A DNA stretch of 64,000 nt from Montifringilla adamsi. Lineage: Eukaryota > Chordata > Aves > Passeriformes > Passeridae. The notes beneath the pieces are model-generated. The model saw nothing but the letters and a program-made list of their open reading frames with translations. It searched no databases and was not told the origin of the DNA. The stretch's first letter is position 1, and every line of letters starts with the position of its first letter. Position numbers and translations under genes: made by a program. Below, piece after piece: positions 34,481 through 45,960 of the stretch. The stretch spans positions 678,788 through 742,787 of the forward strand of contig JAGGNK010007115.1 in assembly GCA_017590115.1 (NCBI GenBank), read 5' to 3'.

Positions 34481-36174
34481 GCCTTGGATTGAGGCTGACA
34501 CACAATTGTCCCTGTTGTACAACTGAACAGTACAAAGAGAAACAAACAAACTTCAAAGCCGAGCAGGACAAATCAGGTCTGGCACCTTCCCTGCCACACG
34601 GACAGGTCTCCTGGATGAGCAGGCCGACAAGGTGGCAGGGTGTGGAATTGTGTTTCCTTCTCCAGTTTATTCTGTCAGCAGCAATGACTCCACTTGTTTT
34701 CATTCTGTGACTTCAGCTGTGACTCTGCAAGAGGAGAGCAACTGACCTTGCTCTGAGCCCTCGGGGCTGGGGTGCCCCCAGATCCCAGCCCAGCTCGGGA
34801 CCTGCCGAGGCTGAGCCCACGGGGCCAGCTCTGCTGGGACATCCACGCTGCTCCCTCAGCCCGGTGTCACCACTCCAGCCCAGCTGCTGGGGGCAGGCAC
34901 TGCCTAAAGCCAAGCTTTAGTTAGGAGTGACTGATGGCTTCCCAGAGCTCCTACCAGCCTGCCATCCATGAGTGTTTGCCAGCTCCCTGAGGCTCAGGGG
35001 ACTCAGAACTGAGGGAAACTGAAAGAGTTGTGCTGGAACACTGAAACAAATCCAGAAACCTGCTTTTAGGTCATAGGTGAGGAACAAACAAGGAAGCAAA
35101 CAAGCAAACCCAGTCTGTAATTACCCAGGTGCAGGGAGCTGCTCCTCCTTGGCTTTGCTTACGCCCTCCAGCACACCACTGACCCTGCTCACCCGTGTGG
35201 GCTGCTGGAAGGTGCTGGCCCTGTTTTCAGAGGGTCCCAACCCTGGACAGCCCCGTGCAGCCTGACTTTAATACTCTCTGGACTAAGGAGAAGATTTACG
35301 CTATCAATGAGTCAGAAAGAAGATGAGAGCTCGTTCCTCATCACAGAATGAATCAGAAATATATAATACAGCAGGACAAACTCCTCCCAGAATGAACAGC
35401 ATAAGAGTTACTATCAGAGTAAAAGGAACTTCTTCCCTGGTAATCAGAGCTAATTTACTGGGGAAGCCCTAAAAGCCATCCAGAGAGCTCCAGCAGTGTC
35501 CCAAGGAGCCCGTGCCAGAGCAGGGCTGCTCCCACCTGAGGATCCTGGCTCCAGCACCCCACAGTGAACCCATCCTCTCGGGGCCAGTGCCCTCCCTGGA
35601 TGGTGACCCCAAATTAGAGCAAGATCTCCTCTGCAGAGGGCTTTCCCTCGGTCGCAGGCTGAAGGATGCCCGGAGATGAGCTCAGCCCCGGTCTGGCACT
35701 GCCCACGGAGCCCTGTGCCCTGGCAGGGAGGGCTGGGAGCAGAGCCCACAGCATCCCCTCTCCTGCCGCTCCTCGTGCCCGCTGTGCTGTGGGCACAGAG
35801 GGGATTACGCTGCTGCTGGGCACATCTCGCCTTCCTGCGGGCAGTGCAGAGGCTCTGGGAAGAGCCGGCTCGTTATCTCACCGACACTGCCGGGCACCAC
35901 CTCCCAGCCCGATCCCGCTCGGTGTGACAGCGCCAGGGTGACCTTGCTTGATGAATTTCGAGTCGCTAATTAAACTGCTTGGCGAAAGAAAAGAGAAAAT
36001 TAACTGACCATTGCTCTGTCGGGAGAGAAGGAGCCCGACGCAATTTGCTTTTTATTTTAGCTTAGGTGTTTTTTTTTTTTTCCCAAGGAAAGCGAACCCG
36101 CCGCCCCCGTCCCCGCCTGCCACTAGAGGTCATTTGAGCACCGGGATAGGGACCGGCGGCGGCTCCTGCCCTGG
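34481..36174. other. Intergenic DNA between RBBP6 and CACNG3
   Basis: No gene recognised. A patch at about 35940-36005 with TAATTAAAC and AAAATTAAC is AT-rich inside GC-rich DNA and could be a regulatory element. Confidence 0.6.
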
Positions 36175-36460
36175 GCAGGGACACCTTCCACTGCCCCAGG
36201 CTGCTCCAAGCCCCGTCCAACCTGGCCTGGGACACTGCCAGGGATCGAGGGGCAGCCACACCTTCTCTGAGCACCCTGTGCCAGGCTTCCCCATCCTCCC
36301 AGGGAGGAATTTTTTTCCTAATATCTAGTATAAGTTTGGAGCCATTCCCCCCTTGTCATGTAAAAAGTCCTTTTCAGCTCTCTTGGAGTCCCTTTAGGCA
36401 CAGAAAGGGGCTCTGAGGAGGCCTCAGAGCCTTCTCTTCTCCAGGCTGAACAACCTTACA
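36175..36460 (-). mobile_element. CR1 LINE 3' fragment
   Basis: Antisense CR1 covering GGGACACCTTCCACTGCCCC, TTCCTAATATCTAGTATAAG, AGCCATTCCCCCCTTGTC and TTCTCTTCTCCAGGCTGAAC. It extends further 5' in the element than most copies here. Confidence 0.9.
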
Positions 36461-36840
36461 GCTAAAAAATGTTCTGGTGCCTGTTTTGGGTGGTTGTTTC
36501 TGTTCAGAAGGGCAGGAAATGTCCAGTCACGGACATACAACTCACTCATGTCCAGTAGCAAAATCAGCAATGGTTCATGCCCAGCAGAGCCCCAGGCACA
36601 AGGCTGCCCCCAAAGTCCTGGCCCAAGCAGCCCCAGGGGCTCCATGGGCACGGAGCAGCCGGGGCTGTGCTGTGGTGTCCGAGCCCTCTGCAGAGAGCAA
36701 CCACCTCTGGGCACCTCTGGGCACCACTGACCGGGCACTGACAGCTCCTGCGCTGCTCCCAGTGCCACCAGCTCCTGTGGCAGCACCAGCGTGTCCATCG
36801 CTGCCAGCACTGTCACCCCTTCTGCCCAAGCTCCTTGGCA

Positions 36841-37125
36841 TTTCTTGCTTCCCGAATCTCTGCCCTCTGTGCAGCCCCTTGTCTGCATCCATCCACTCAC
36901 ACACATCGAAGCAGCCCCAGCTTCCCTCCTCATTCTCAACTCCTCAATACCTTTCAAGCCAGAATTAATTAGGGGGATCAAAGGGCCCTTCTCGCTGTCC
37001 CCTGGAGCCCTCCCTTGGCGGGCTGGCCGTGGCCGGCTGGCTGCACACAGCAGCTATCACCGGCTGCAGATGCCGAGCAGCAGCAGAGGGAGGGCCACAG
37101 CCGAGCACGGCTCCTCTGCAGCTCC
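36841..37125 (+). repeat. 285-bp tandem duplication, copy 1
   Basis: Begins TTTCTTGCTTCCCGAATCTC and ends ...CTCTGCAGCTCC. It is repeated, apparently without change, at 37133-37417 (offset 292 bp). Confidence 0.95.
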
Positions 37126-37132
37126 TCCAACC

Positions 37133-37417
37133 TTTCTTGCTTCCCGAATCTCTGCCCTCTGTGCAGCCCCTTGTCTGCATCCATCCACTCACACACATCG
37201 AAGCAGCCCCAGCTTCCCTCCTCATTCTCAACTCCTCAATACCTTTCAAGCCAGAATTAATTAGGGGGATCAAAGGGCCCTTCTCGCTGTCCCCTGGAGC
37301 CCTCCCTTGGCGGGCTGGCCGTGGCCGGCTGGCTGCACACAGCAGCTATCACCGGCTGCAGATGCCGAGCAGCAGCAGAGGGAGGGCCACAGCCGAGCAC
37401 GGCTCCTCTGCAGCTCC
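37133..37417 (+). repeat. 285-bp tandem duplication, copy 2
   Basis: Second copy of the block at 36841-37125, separated from it by 7 bases. I saw no mismatch between the copies, so it is either very recent or an assembly artefact. Confidence 0.95.
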
Positions 37418-39632
37418 CTGCGTGGCTGCACTAATCGCTCAGCAGACGCTGCTGAGTTTGTGGAATTGGCTGCTGATGGGACCATGGTTGACTTTATCCC
37501 TGGATCCTGTCTGTCTTTGAGTCATCTTCCTTGTGAGTCACACAGCCGCTAATCCCTTGGAGATAAGGGCCTCATCCAGCTCTCTCCACGCAGGTACTGC
37601 TGCCTCTGCCTGCTCTTCAAAACAGGAATAAATCCGTGTGAGCTGAGGTTGTGGTGGGAGCACTCCAGGACGCACTTGTGGGGTGGCTTGTCATGCCAGC
37701 TCCGTGCCACCTTGGGAGCCAGCCCCCCCAGAGCCAGGGCTCTCAGCCACTCCTGCTCAGCAGCCCTGGGGGCTCCTGGCTTCCCAGAACATTCACCCTG
37801 TGGGTAAACATGCCTGTTCCTCCTCTCCTCCAAGGCCTGGGGATCTCCTCCCTTCCCCGGCACAGCTCTGCATCCCCAGCAGCAGGACCAGAGGGACCCT
37901 CCTGTGCCTGGTACACCTCCCTCAGCAAGGGTGAGCTGAAATCCAGCATCATTCGTGTCCTTCATTCTAACACCTTCTATGCATCTGTCAGTACATTGTT
38001 CCTGCTTTAATTTTTCCCTTTGTTAAAATGTGTTTTATCCCAGCTTAAATCTCTCTCAGTTACACAACTGCTTGTGCCATCCATCACCAGAAACTTCCCA
38101 CGTGGCAACTGGAGACCACAATTAAGTGATCTTTAACCCCCTTGACTCACCTCTTTAATCTTTCAACCCATGGCAGATTTCCAGCCCTCAAGCAGCTCTC
38201 ACAGCTCCTGTCAGGACTGTGCAGCTTCTCAGCCTTGCTGGGAGCTGAGATACCAGCACTGCCCCCAGGATGTTACTGGTCTGACTGGTGCTGTGCAGGG
38301 AAAACTTCCTCTCTGAGAATTGCTTTGGCATTTGCCTGTGGATACCCAGGACCAGCATGAGCCACATCATCACCCTGGGCTCGTGTGTGCTGCTACCTAC
38401 CCTGTCCCTCGAGCCTGTCCAGTGATCCCCAGCTCTGGGATGTGCCCCTGCTCTTTCCTGGCCATGCCCTCATGCTCTGCCTGCAAGGCAGGGCCCATCG
38501 TGGGTCTGAGGGGCATCAACCCCTGGGAAACCTTCTTTGAGTCCCACTCTTTTATCTCCTTTTCGTAGCGATCCATGCAGCGATCCATGAAGCCTCTGCT
38601 GTTTCCAGAAGCAGCATCCCTGTTCCCAACGTTGCCTAAGCCCCAGGAGCAGGAGGAAAGGCCCCATCCTCTCCTGCAATGAGGCACAGGTGAGCGCTGG
38701 GTGCTGCCTGCCCTGATCCAGCCCACCTACAGAACCCACCCTGGCAGTGAGCTCAGCCCCCAGCAATGCTGCTCTGCTTTTCCCACCCACAGGGTGGGAC
38801 ACCCTGCTCTGCTGGCCTCACCCGTGTCACCAGGGATGATGTTCTCCTCCTCTGTTGTTCTCCCTAACCCAGGGAGTGGGAGCCACATTTGTATGCAGAG
38901 TTTGAGAGCAATTAAATTGAATTCTAATTATTGTATATCACAAATTAGCAATTTCTACCATGCTAATATTAATTCCTAACACAACGATAAGGCCTATCAG
39001 GCAGTGAGGATGGAGCAGGAGTTTGCTCGCTTGGAGAGATGTGTGCAAGCAGAAATCACTGCAGACATGGATATCCCACAGCAGGGAGGGGTTCCTGGGC
39101 TGGGGGCACTGAGGTTTGCATTCAGGCTCCAGCCTTGCCAGGGCTGGTGCTGGCTGTCAGAAGTCCCCACCCTGTCAGAGCCAGCCTGTACAACATCCTT
39201 ACATCACACGGAAATCCGAGCAGATCAAAGCCGAGGCAGCTGGACACTCGCTGTGGATGAGCACTTCCCTCGGGGAGTTAATCAAGGACACAGCAATCCC
39301 TGCAGCTGTGGAATGAACCCCGACAGAGCCTCGGTGGGCACCGAGCTGGTGATTTGCAAGGAAGCCCCTCTCCAGGAGGTTGCTGCAGGTTCCTCAGTGC
39401 CCCTGGCAGTGGCTGGGTTTGTGGGGGCTGCCAGGAGGGAAGGCAGGAGCTCAGGGATGTCCCTGGCAGCTGGAGCAGCAGCCGGGATAGGTCCTCAGCA
39501 CGCTTCTGTGCCAGGAGGGAACAGGGAGGCTGCAGGCAGATGGAGAGGGTTGTGGGGCTGGGCAGGCTGGTGGCACACAGGCAGAGCTGGGTGAGGCTCA
39601 GCAGGCAGAGGAAGAGCAGCGAGCATCCCCGA
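37418..39632. other. Intergenic DNA with an AT-rich block
   Basis: No gene recognised. At 38885-39000 the DNA becomes AT-rich, with several ATTA/TAAT cores (AATTCTAATTATTG, GCTAATATTAATTCC), and resembles a conserved non-coding element. Confidence 0.55.
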
Positions 39633-39706
39633 GGATGGGCATTTCCCATCACTCATCCCCTGGGATTGGCATTTCCCATCACTCATCCCCTGGGACTGGC
39701 ATTCCC
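39633..39706 (+). repeat. 30-bp tandem repeat, about 2.5 copies
   Basis: GGCATTTCCCATCACTCATC with CCCTGGGATT recurs every 30 bp and is truncated in the third copy. Confidence 0.9.
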
Positions 39707-39744
39707 CAAGGAGCTTGTCCCAAGCAGGCTCTGCTCACCTTCAA

Positions 39745-40075
39745 CTATAGTGATTTAATATCAGTGAGGTAATTTTGTCCCAAGGGTTATTTATCTGTCT
39801 ATTGAAGAACCCCAGCCCTTTATGAGTCACTGGGCTGCACTACAGCCTTGTGATGAATTACACTTGGACACATGCTAAATGACATTTACCAATAAATTTA
39901 TGCAGATTTCTCCTGTAATCCTTCTCCTCATCAAAAGTAGTAATGCTTTCTCTAATGCAAATGCATTGCGAGAGCCTCACCACATCAAACAGGAGCTGGG
40001 CTGAGTAGCTCGGAATTCAGAACGATCATCTTCCTTGTGCTCATGAATAACCATTTCCTACAGATGAATATTCAA
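39745..40075. promoter_or_regulatory. Candidate conserved non-coding element with octamer motif
   Basis: An AT-rich island of about 330 bp in GC-rich repeats-laden DNA. It has an exact octamer ATGCAAAT (39955-39962), ATTTATGCAG and several ATTA cores, and is free of recognisable repeats. POU/homeodomain enhancer function is inferred from composition only. Confidence 0.4.
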
Positions 40076-40170
40076 CAAAGCCCCGGCAGAGCCTGGCGCT
40101 CCTGCCAGAGCCCCCTCTGAGGCCTGTCCCAGTGCCTGTGCCCAGCAGCTCTGGCCAGCCCTGCAGGCAG

Positions 40171-40230
40171 ATTGCACACTCCTTGATTGCACACTCCTTG
40201 ATTGCACACTCCTTGACTGCACACTCCTTC
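40171..40230 (+). repeat. 15-bp tandem repeat, four copies
   Basis: ATTGCACACTCCTTG four times, the last with two substitutions. Confidence 0.95.
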
Positions 40231-40470
40231 CCCTCCCTGCTTCCAGCACCAGATCTCCTGGGCTCCACTGACGGGCTCGGAGTGGGTGCAGAGCAGTGCT
40301 AGACTGGCAGCTTTGTGGGTGCTGTGCTGAGCTGAGCTCTCCTCTCCAGCCAGACCTTTCCATCCCATGGCCACAGCCTCTCGTGGCATCCTCAGCCCAG
40401 CCTGTGGGCTCCACGTGGGCCCCATCGTGGGGTCACACCATTGTTGAGAGCAGCAGGGTCCAGCACCTGG

Positions 40471-40520
40471 CTCACCCTGTGGCACTCACCTTGTGGCACT
40501 CACCCTGTGGCACTCACCCA
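40471..40520 (+). repeat. 15-bp tandem repeat, about three copies
   Basis: CTCACCCTGTGGCA units with one C/T change. Unrelated to the 15-bp array 250 bp upstream. Confidence 0.9.
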
Positions 40521-40547
40521 CGCTCTTGACCAACACTTCACTGGCAA

Positions 40548-40725
40548 AGGGTGCCCAGAGCAGCTGTGGCTGCCCCTGGATCCCTGGCAGTGCCCAAGGC
40601 CAGGCTGGACAGGGCTTGGAGCAGCCTGGGACAGTTGAAGGTGTCCCTGCCATGGCAGGGGTGGAATGAGATGGTCTTTGAGGTCCCCTGCAGTCCAAAG
40701 TGGCTTGGGATTCTCTGATTCTTTC
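40548..40725 (+). mobile_element. CR1 LINE 3' fragment
   Basis: Sense CR1: GTGCCCAGAGCAGCTGTGGC, GGATCCCTGGCAGTGCCCAA, GACAGGGCTTGGAGCAGCCT and TGAAGGTGTCCCTGCCATGG, followed by a degenerate terminus. Confidence 0.88.
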
Positions 40726-41920
40726 TCTGAAGACCCTGCAGCAAAAATGGCAGTGTCTGCTCCTTCAGCTCCCAGTGCAATCCTGTGCTCCCTGCTGTGT
40801 TACAAGGAAAGGCTCCAGATTCCCAGCTGCTGCTCTGGAGAGGGCAGGAGAAGACAGGGAAAGGTCAGGACAGCAGGACAGGTCTGGTTGGTGACTGCCC
40901 AGCATCCCAGCAGGAAGAACTTACCCCATAAGGCCCCAGGCTGGGCACTCCAGGGATCACTGAACACCCCTGGGGTGCTGGAGGGGGGATGCTGAATATG
41001 TAGAGCCCTCAGCAACCTCTGATCAGTGGGGTTTACATTTTTATTCATTTTAAAGATGATTACATTCTGAGCAGTGATGATCCAAGCTAACGAACAGCCT
41101 GCCACTTCAAGGCTTGGCAGGAAAAGTCATGGGCTTTTTCCTTCAGCCCAAAACACAGACAATATGGAAATAAATGATTTCTTTCACAGTTGTTTAATAT
41201 AATTTTCTCTGTTCTGGGTTTTATGCCCTGGCATCCTGGCAGTCTCAGTTAACCCAGGGCAGGGGCAGCTCCAGCACTCCAGGGAGTTCCCTGCCAGCTG
41301 GATCAGCAGGGAGGAATGGGAGAAGAGCCAGGAGAGGCTGCAGCTGAGGCTGCTGAAGGGGCTGCCTGGGAGAGGGGCAGCTGTGCAGGACACCCACTCT
41401 AGCTCAGCTGAGGAAAACTGCCCCAAAGGCTTCTTTGGAGCCCAACAGCTCCTGCTGCAGGGTCTCTGTGATCTGGGAGGTTAAAAGGCACCTATTAACC
41501 AAGGTGAGAGCCTCTGGGACACACTCTGAGAGTGATTTATGGCTTCTCCACTCACACAGAGAGAGCTCAATACCCTTCTTCTGCCTCTATTTATTTTTTT
41601 TTCTTATTACTGTGAAATAAATATGAAGAGGATCTAAATTCAGACTCTCAACCCAGACTTTGCTGCTGCAGGACCAGCAAAGGGGGAGCTTGGGGTTGTG
41701 ACTGTACAACTCCAATCAGGAGATGTTTTTATAACACCTGCTCTGCATGGGAAGTTCCTACCTTCCATAACTGGATGAAAAACAAAATTAAAAATGCACA
41801 AAAACACCCCTAGAGGACTGTGGGGTGCTGGGGAAGGCAGCAGCCCAACAGGCACTTGCCAGGAGCCACCCTGGTTGTGCCTGGCAGGGATGTGGCTAAG
41901 CATCACCAGGGGAGGAGCTG
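40726..41920. other. Intergenic DNA, no feature seen
   Basis: Non-coding by inspection. Some AT-rich stretches (41025-41075, 41160-41215) but no gene, RNA or transposon recognised. Confidence 0.6.
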
Positions 41921-42060
41921 CATCCACTGCTGCCCTCCTGCATCCACTGCTGCCCTCCTGCATCCTCTGCTGCCCTCCTGCATCCACTGCTGCCCTCCTG
42001 CATCCACTGCTGCTCTCCTGCATCCACTGCTGCTCTCCTGCATCCACTGCTGCCCTCCTG
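41921..42060 (+). repeat. 20-bp tandem repeat, seven copies
   Basis: CATCCACTGCTGCCCTCCTG in seven perfect-length units with A/T-for-C changes, plus a partial eighth copy at 42061-42070. The period is not a multiple of three, so frames through it shift between peptides of the same repeat. Confidence 0.97.
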
Positions 42061-42070
42061 CATCCTCTGG

Positions 42071-43480
42071 GCACAGTGCCTGGGTGGGGGCTTTTGCTCT
42101 ACAAAGCTCGTGGGGCTGCTCCAGGTGTGCTGGGCATGGGTCCCCACCATCCCCTCACCATCCCGGGTGCCCAGCACTGCCTGGAGCTCAGCTCCCATCT
42201 GTCCCGTGCCAGCCTCACCTGTGCCACTGCTACTTCACTGATTTCTAAAGGTTCAGGCTATGAAATCCTGCCCTTGGTATAAACATTTTAATTACAAGTT
42301 TCCGGGACTTCTTTCCTAAGATAAACACATTTTAATTGCAAATTGCTTCTGCTGTCTTTACCCACCCCCCAACCCTGCCAGCAGCTGCTGAGTTTAATAT
42401 TTAATGAAACTGCTTCTGGGCTGGGCTGGATGCAGCAGCGGGGCTGGGGGCACTGGAGCACCCCCAGAGTGCCTGGAGCGAGGCAGAGGGACAGCCTGGG
42501 GTGCAGGAGAGGGGCAGCTCCTTGGTCCTGCAAAGCCACCACAGCTGGGGGTGACCCTGGCCCCAGGACCTCGTGCTTGGGGCACAGCAGCTGTGACACG
42601 TGCCCCTGCCAAAAGGGACAGGGTCACCAGTGGTGAGCGTGCCCCACCCAGCAGGGAGGCTCTGGGCAGTTTCTGGGCTTGGCCCCCATGGCACAGTGTC
42701 CTGCCATGGCCACCTGCCCATCCCTTCCCAGCAGCCACATCACGGTGGCACAGCCACGAGCAGTGGCTCCGTGTCCCCTGTGCCACCACTGCCCGTCCCC
42801 GGAGCCACCCCGTGACAAGGAAATGCCATTAGCTGTTCGTGTGATCTCACGTGCCACCACGTGCAGGACAGGTCTCTGGGCACGAGGCACCACGAGCCAG
42901 CCCTGCAGCACTGAGCCAGCAGAGCTGTGCCAGCAGGTCCTGCAGGGCTGGGGGTTTGTCACCTGGGTGGTGGCTGTGTGGCTTCTCCGGTGACACCCTG
43001 GCTGGAGCAGGGCTGGCAGAGCTCAGGGAGCACCCGCACGGGACCCCCTCAGTGCTGTGCCATGGGGGGGCTTGGGGTGGCCCCAGGGCCATGCTCTGGG
43101 CACGTGTGTTCAGCTGCCACCCCCCAGCCTGAGTGGCACCGCATGTGCCACCCTTCCCAGGCACGGCTGTCACCTCGGCTGTCACCACAGCTCCTGGGGA
43201 TCCGGCTCTGCCCAGGGTGTGGGGTCTGGCTCCAGCACAGGGACTGTGACCAGCCCCACACAGGCCCTTGATGTGTTCGAAACCCACCCTGCACCACCAG
43301 AATCTCACACAGGGAACCAACTGAGAGCTCCCACTGCTCTGCCTTTTATTCCTTCACTTTTTTTTCCCCTTTTCTCTCTTCAAATCTTCCTTTGAAACCC
43401 AAACTTCCTGCAGTTTGAAATGGACAATCAGGCCGCCACGGCAGCTGCAGCCCAAGAGCTTCAGCTCTTGGCAGGAGGAT
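42071..43480. other. GC-rich intergenic DNA
   Basis: Many overlapping open frames on both strands caused by GC-rich composition. No recognisable protein, RNA or transposon. Confidence 0.6.
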
Positions 43481-43484
43481 CAGA

Positions 43485-43690
43485 ACTACAAAACTATTTC
43501 TTTGAGGCAAATTATGCATTCATCCAGCTCATTTGAAACAAAATATGATTTGCAATTTAACTTTCCATAATGAGCTCCTGCTATTATACCGTTTCCATAA
43601 TGGCTGGTTTCATTGGAACAGATTGTTGGTGCACATGGTTTACAAAACATTTTCAATGCAAGCCCCGTTTTTTCTTATTTTAAATAGCAA
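43485..43690. promoter_or_regulatory. Candidate conserved non-coding element
   Basis: AT-rich block with AAATTATGCATTCATCC, ATGATTTGCAATTTAAC and two CCATAATG motifs, placed between GC-rich DNA and a CR1 fragment. Enhancer function is inference from base composition and motif density. Confidence 0.35.
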
Positions 43691-43849
43691 CAGCTGCTAA
43701 GCATGATAATTATTGTATTTCATCAAAATAAACTTACCGAGTTGCTTCTTGATGCCACTCGTCACAATTTTCCAGCGGACCTGCAGGTTATTAAAGAAGC
43801 TGAAACTTTAATTCAGCAAAGTGAGAGCAGCACCTCATCCAACTCCCTG

Positions 43850-44065
43850 CCACGGGCAGGAACACCTTCCACCATCCCAGGCTGCTCCAAGCCTGGCCTT
43901 GGACACTGCCAGGGATGTGGCAGCCACAGCTGCTCTGGGCAACCTGTGCCAGAACCTCAGCACCCCAAGGAAGAGCTTTTTCCCCAAATCTAATCTCCAT
44001 CTACTCTCTGACAGTGTGTAGCTATTCCTCCCTGTCCTGTCACCACATGCTCTGGTAAATAAATA
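43850..44065 (-). mobile_element. CR1 LINE 3' fragment
   Basis: Antisense CR1: AACACCTTCCACCATCCCAG, GGCCTTGGACACTGCCAGGG, TGCTCTGGGCAACCTGTGCC, and a trailing part matching TCTAATCTCCATCTACTCTC. Confidence 0.88.
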
Positions 44066-45051
44066 CCCTCCCTCCATCTTTCCTTCAGGCTCTCTTTGGG
44101 TACTGGAGCACCAGGAGCAGGCAATGAGAAGCTGTGGTAATTAATTCCTAATTGCATTTGCCTGCATCACTGTTTCCCCTGCTGTTCCCAGGGCAGCTGT
44201 CAGGGCTCCCCAGCGTGGAGCAGCCCCAGAGCTGCAGCCACGGGCACAGAGCTCCCATCCCACACACCCCCAGCTCCTGCTGACCTTCTCCAACACCAGC
44301 TCAGGTGCTGAACGAGGATTTTCTCCTCTAGTGGCTGGAGGGAGGATAATGGCAGAGGGACAGGAGTTTATTACTGAACAGCAGGTGAAAGTCTTATTTG
44401 TTGAAAATTTTCCGGGGAACTTCTGAGAGCTGTGTTTAGTGGCTGTGGTCGTCTGGAGATTTACAGATGTGCAGGATAATGATGCTGGAGAAGCTATTCC
44501 AGCCCCCAGTGAAAGGCTGCCCTTTACAACACCTCAGCGTTTGGATTTAGATGACAGGTAGTAATGGCACCACAGAAACCATTACTGTCCATCAAGTAAA
44601 TAATCAACACACGATATAAACGGTTTGGCCTTACCCAGACTCCCATGAGCTATGGCAAACAGTAAAAATCCCCAAAAAATCAAACCCAGAAAGGACAAAG
44701 GATGCTTTTGAGAAAGAAACACCCCGCAGGAATAGGGACTAGAGAGCTTCCCTTGCAGCAAACAGGAGAGAGGGCAGTGCATTTGTCCTGATGTAGGTGT
44801 GGAATTAGGGAAAAGCGGGTGAAACGCCAAGCTCTGTGCCGCAGCCAGGACCCAGCTGCCATTTCCCCTCGGCGGGCTCCGTGCCAGCGCCAGCTCCCGC
44901 AGGCTGACAGCGCTTCGCCGCCGGGTTTGTCACCACAGCACCAAGAGAGCGATGAAACCCCTCCCTTGGGAGGCACAGGGAGCGGCACAGCAGCGCCCGG
45001 CCAGCCCCGTGTGCCTGCAGGGTGCACCGGCCCCACCGAGGCCCGCTTTCC

Positions 45052-45412
45052 TGCGGGCTGTGCGGGACCCGCGACACCGCTGCTGGAGCTGCCACCGCAC
45101 ACAGGCTGTGCGGGACCAGCGACACCACTGCTGCAGCTGCCACCGCACACAGGCTGTGTCCTGCGGGGAGCTGTGCGGGACCCGCGACACCGCTGCTGGA
45201 GCTGCCACCGCACGCAGGCTGTGCGGGACCCGCTGCTGGAGCTGCCACCGCCAAACAGGCTGTGTCCTGCGGGGAGCTGTGCGGGACCCGCTGCTGGAGC
45301 TGCCACCGCCAAACAGGCTGTGTCCTGCGGGGAGCTGTGCGGGACCCGCTGCTGGAGCTGCCACCGCACACAGGCTGTGTCCTGCGGGCTGTGCGCTCCT
45401 GGCGCTCCTGCC
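45052..45412 (+). repeat. GC-rich higher-order minisatellite
   Basis: Modules built from GCTGTGCGGGACCCG, an optional CGACAC, CGCTGCTGGAGCTGCCACCG, and either CACACAG or CCAAACAG, with an optional TGTCCTGCGGGGA. About seven modules of differing length. All reading frames stay open, so it gives rise to spurious peptides. Confidence 0.93.
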
Positions 45413-45719
45413 CGGGCACCGTTCCAAGGGCAAAGTCTGAGTCTCTGCGAGTCCGCTCCGCTGGTTTCGCAGTGTTTACAGGGCTCCCCCGATGATCTAA
45501 CGCTGCACAAAGCCATTGTAGGATAAATATAGAGCACTGCAGCGCCATAAATCAGCCGGCTCGGCAGCGCGGCAGGATCGGGCTCACGGTGGGGTGTGGG
45601 TCCGCTGGCACTCGGAGAAGGGGGAGCGGGTGCCTCTCCGTGTGACAGCGGCCCTTTGTCACCAGCCTGGGCTGTTCTGCCCGCGAGGAGGTGACCACAG
45701 GCGCTGCCGTGCCCGGCGT

Positions 45720-45960
45720 TGGAGCGGCGCTGGCAGCCACGCGTGGACGATGGGCTATCATACTGTTTATCAAGGTCTGGCGGAAAGAAAACAAGCTAAT
45801 GGGGCATTTGCTGATTCAATTCGTTGAATTTGAACAAATCTTTTTAATCCTCCTCTTCCGGGGATTGGAAAGGTCAGAGAATGGGCAGAATGTGCACTTT
45901 CAGGTATTGAAATTAAACTTGTTAAGAAATCCATATTGATTTGCACTTCTCTGAGAAATA
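45720..45960. promoter_or_regulatory. Candidate conserved non-coding element
   Basis: Switch from CpG-rich to AT-rich DNA, with CTGTTTATCAAGGTC, GATTCAATTCGTTGAATTTG (partly palindromic) and TTGATTTGCACTTC. No repeat or coding signal. Confidence 0.35.

Noticed and set aside
43270..43300. tRNA-like GTTCGAAAC
   Set aside because: Only the T-arm-like string is present. No acceptor stem or anticodon arm can be drawn around it.
44680..45548. Long open frames of 285 and 247 codons on the minus strand
   Set aside because: Frames through the GC-rich minisatellite; all frames stay open there because the repeat lacks stop codons.
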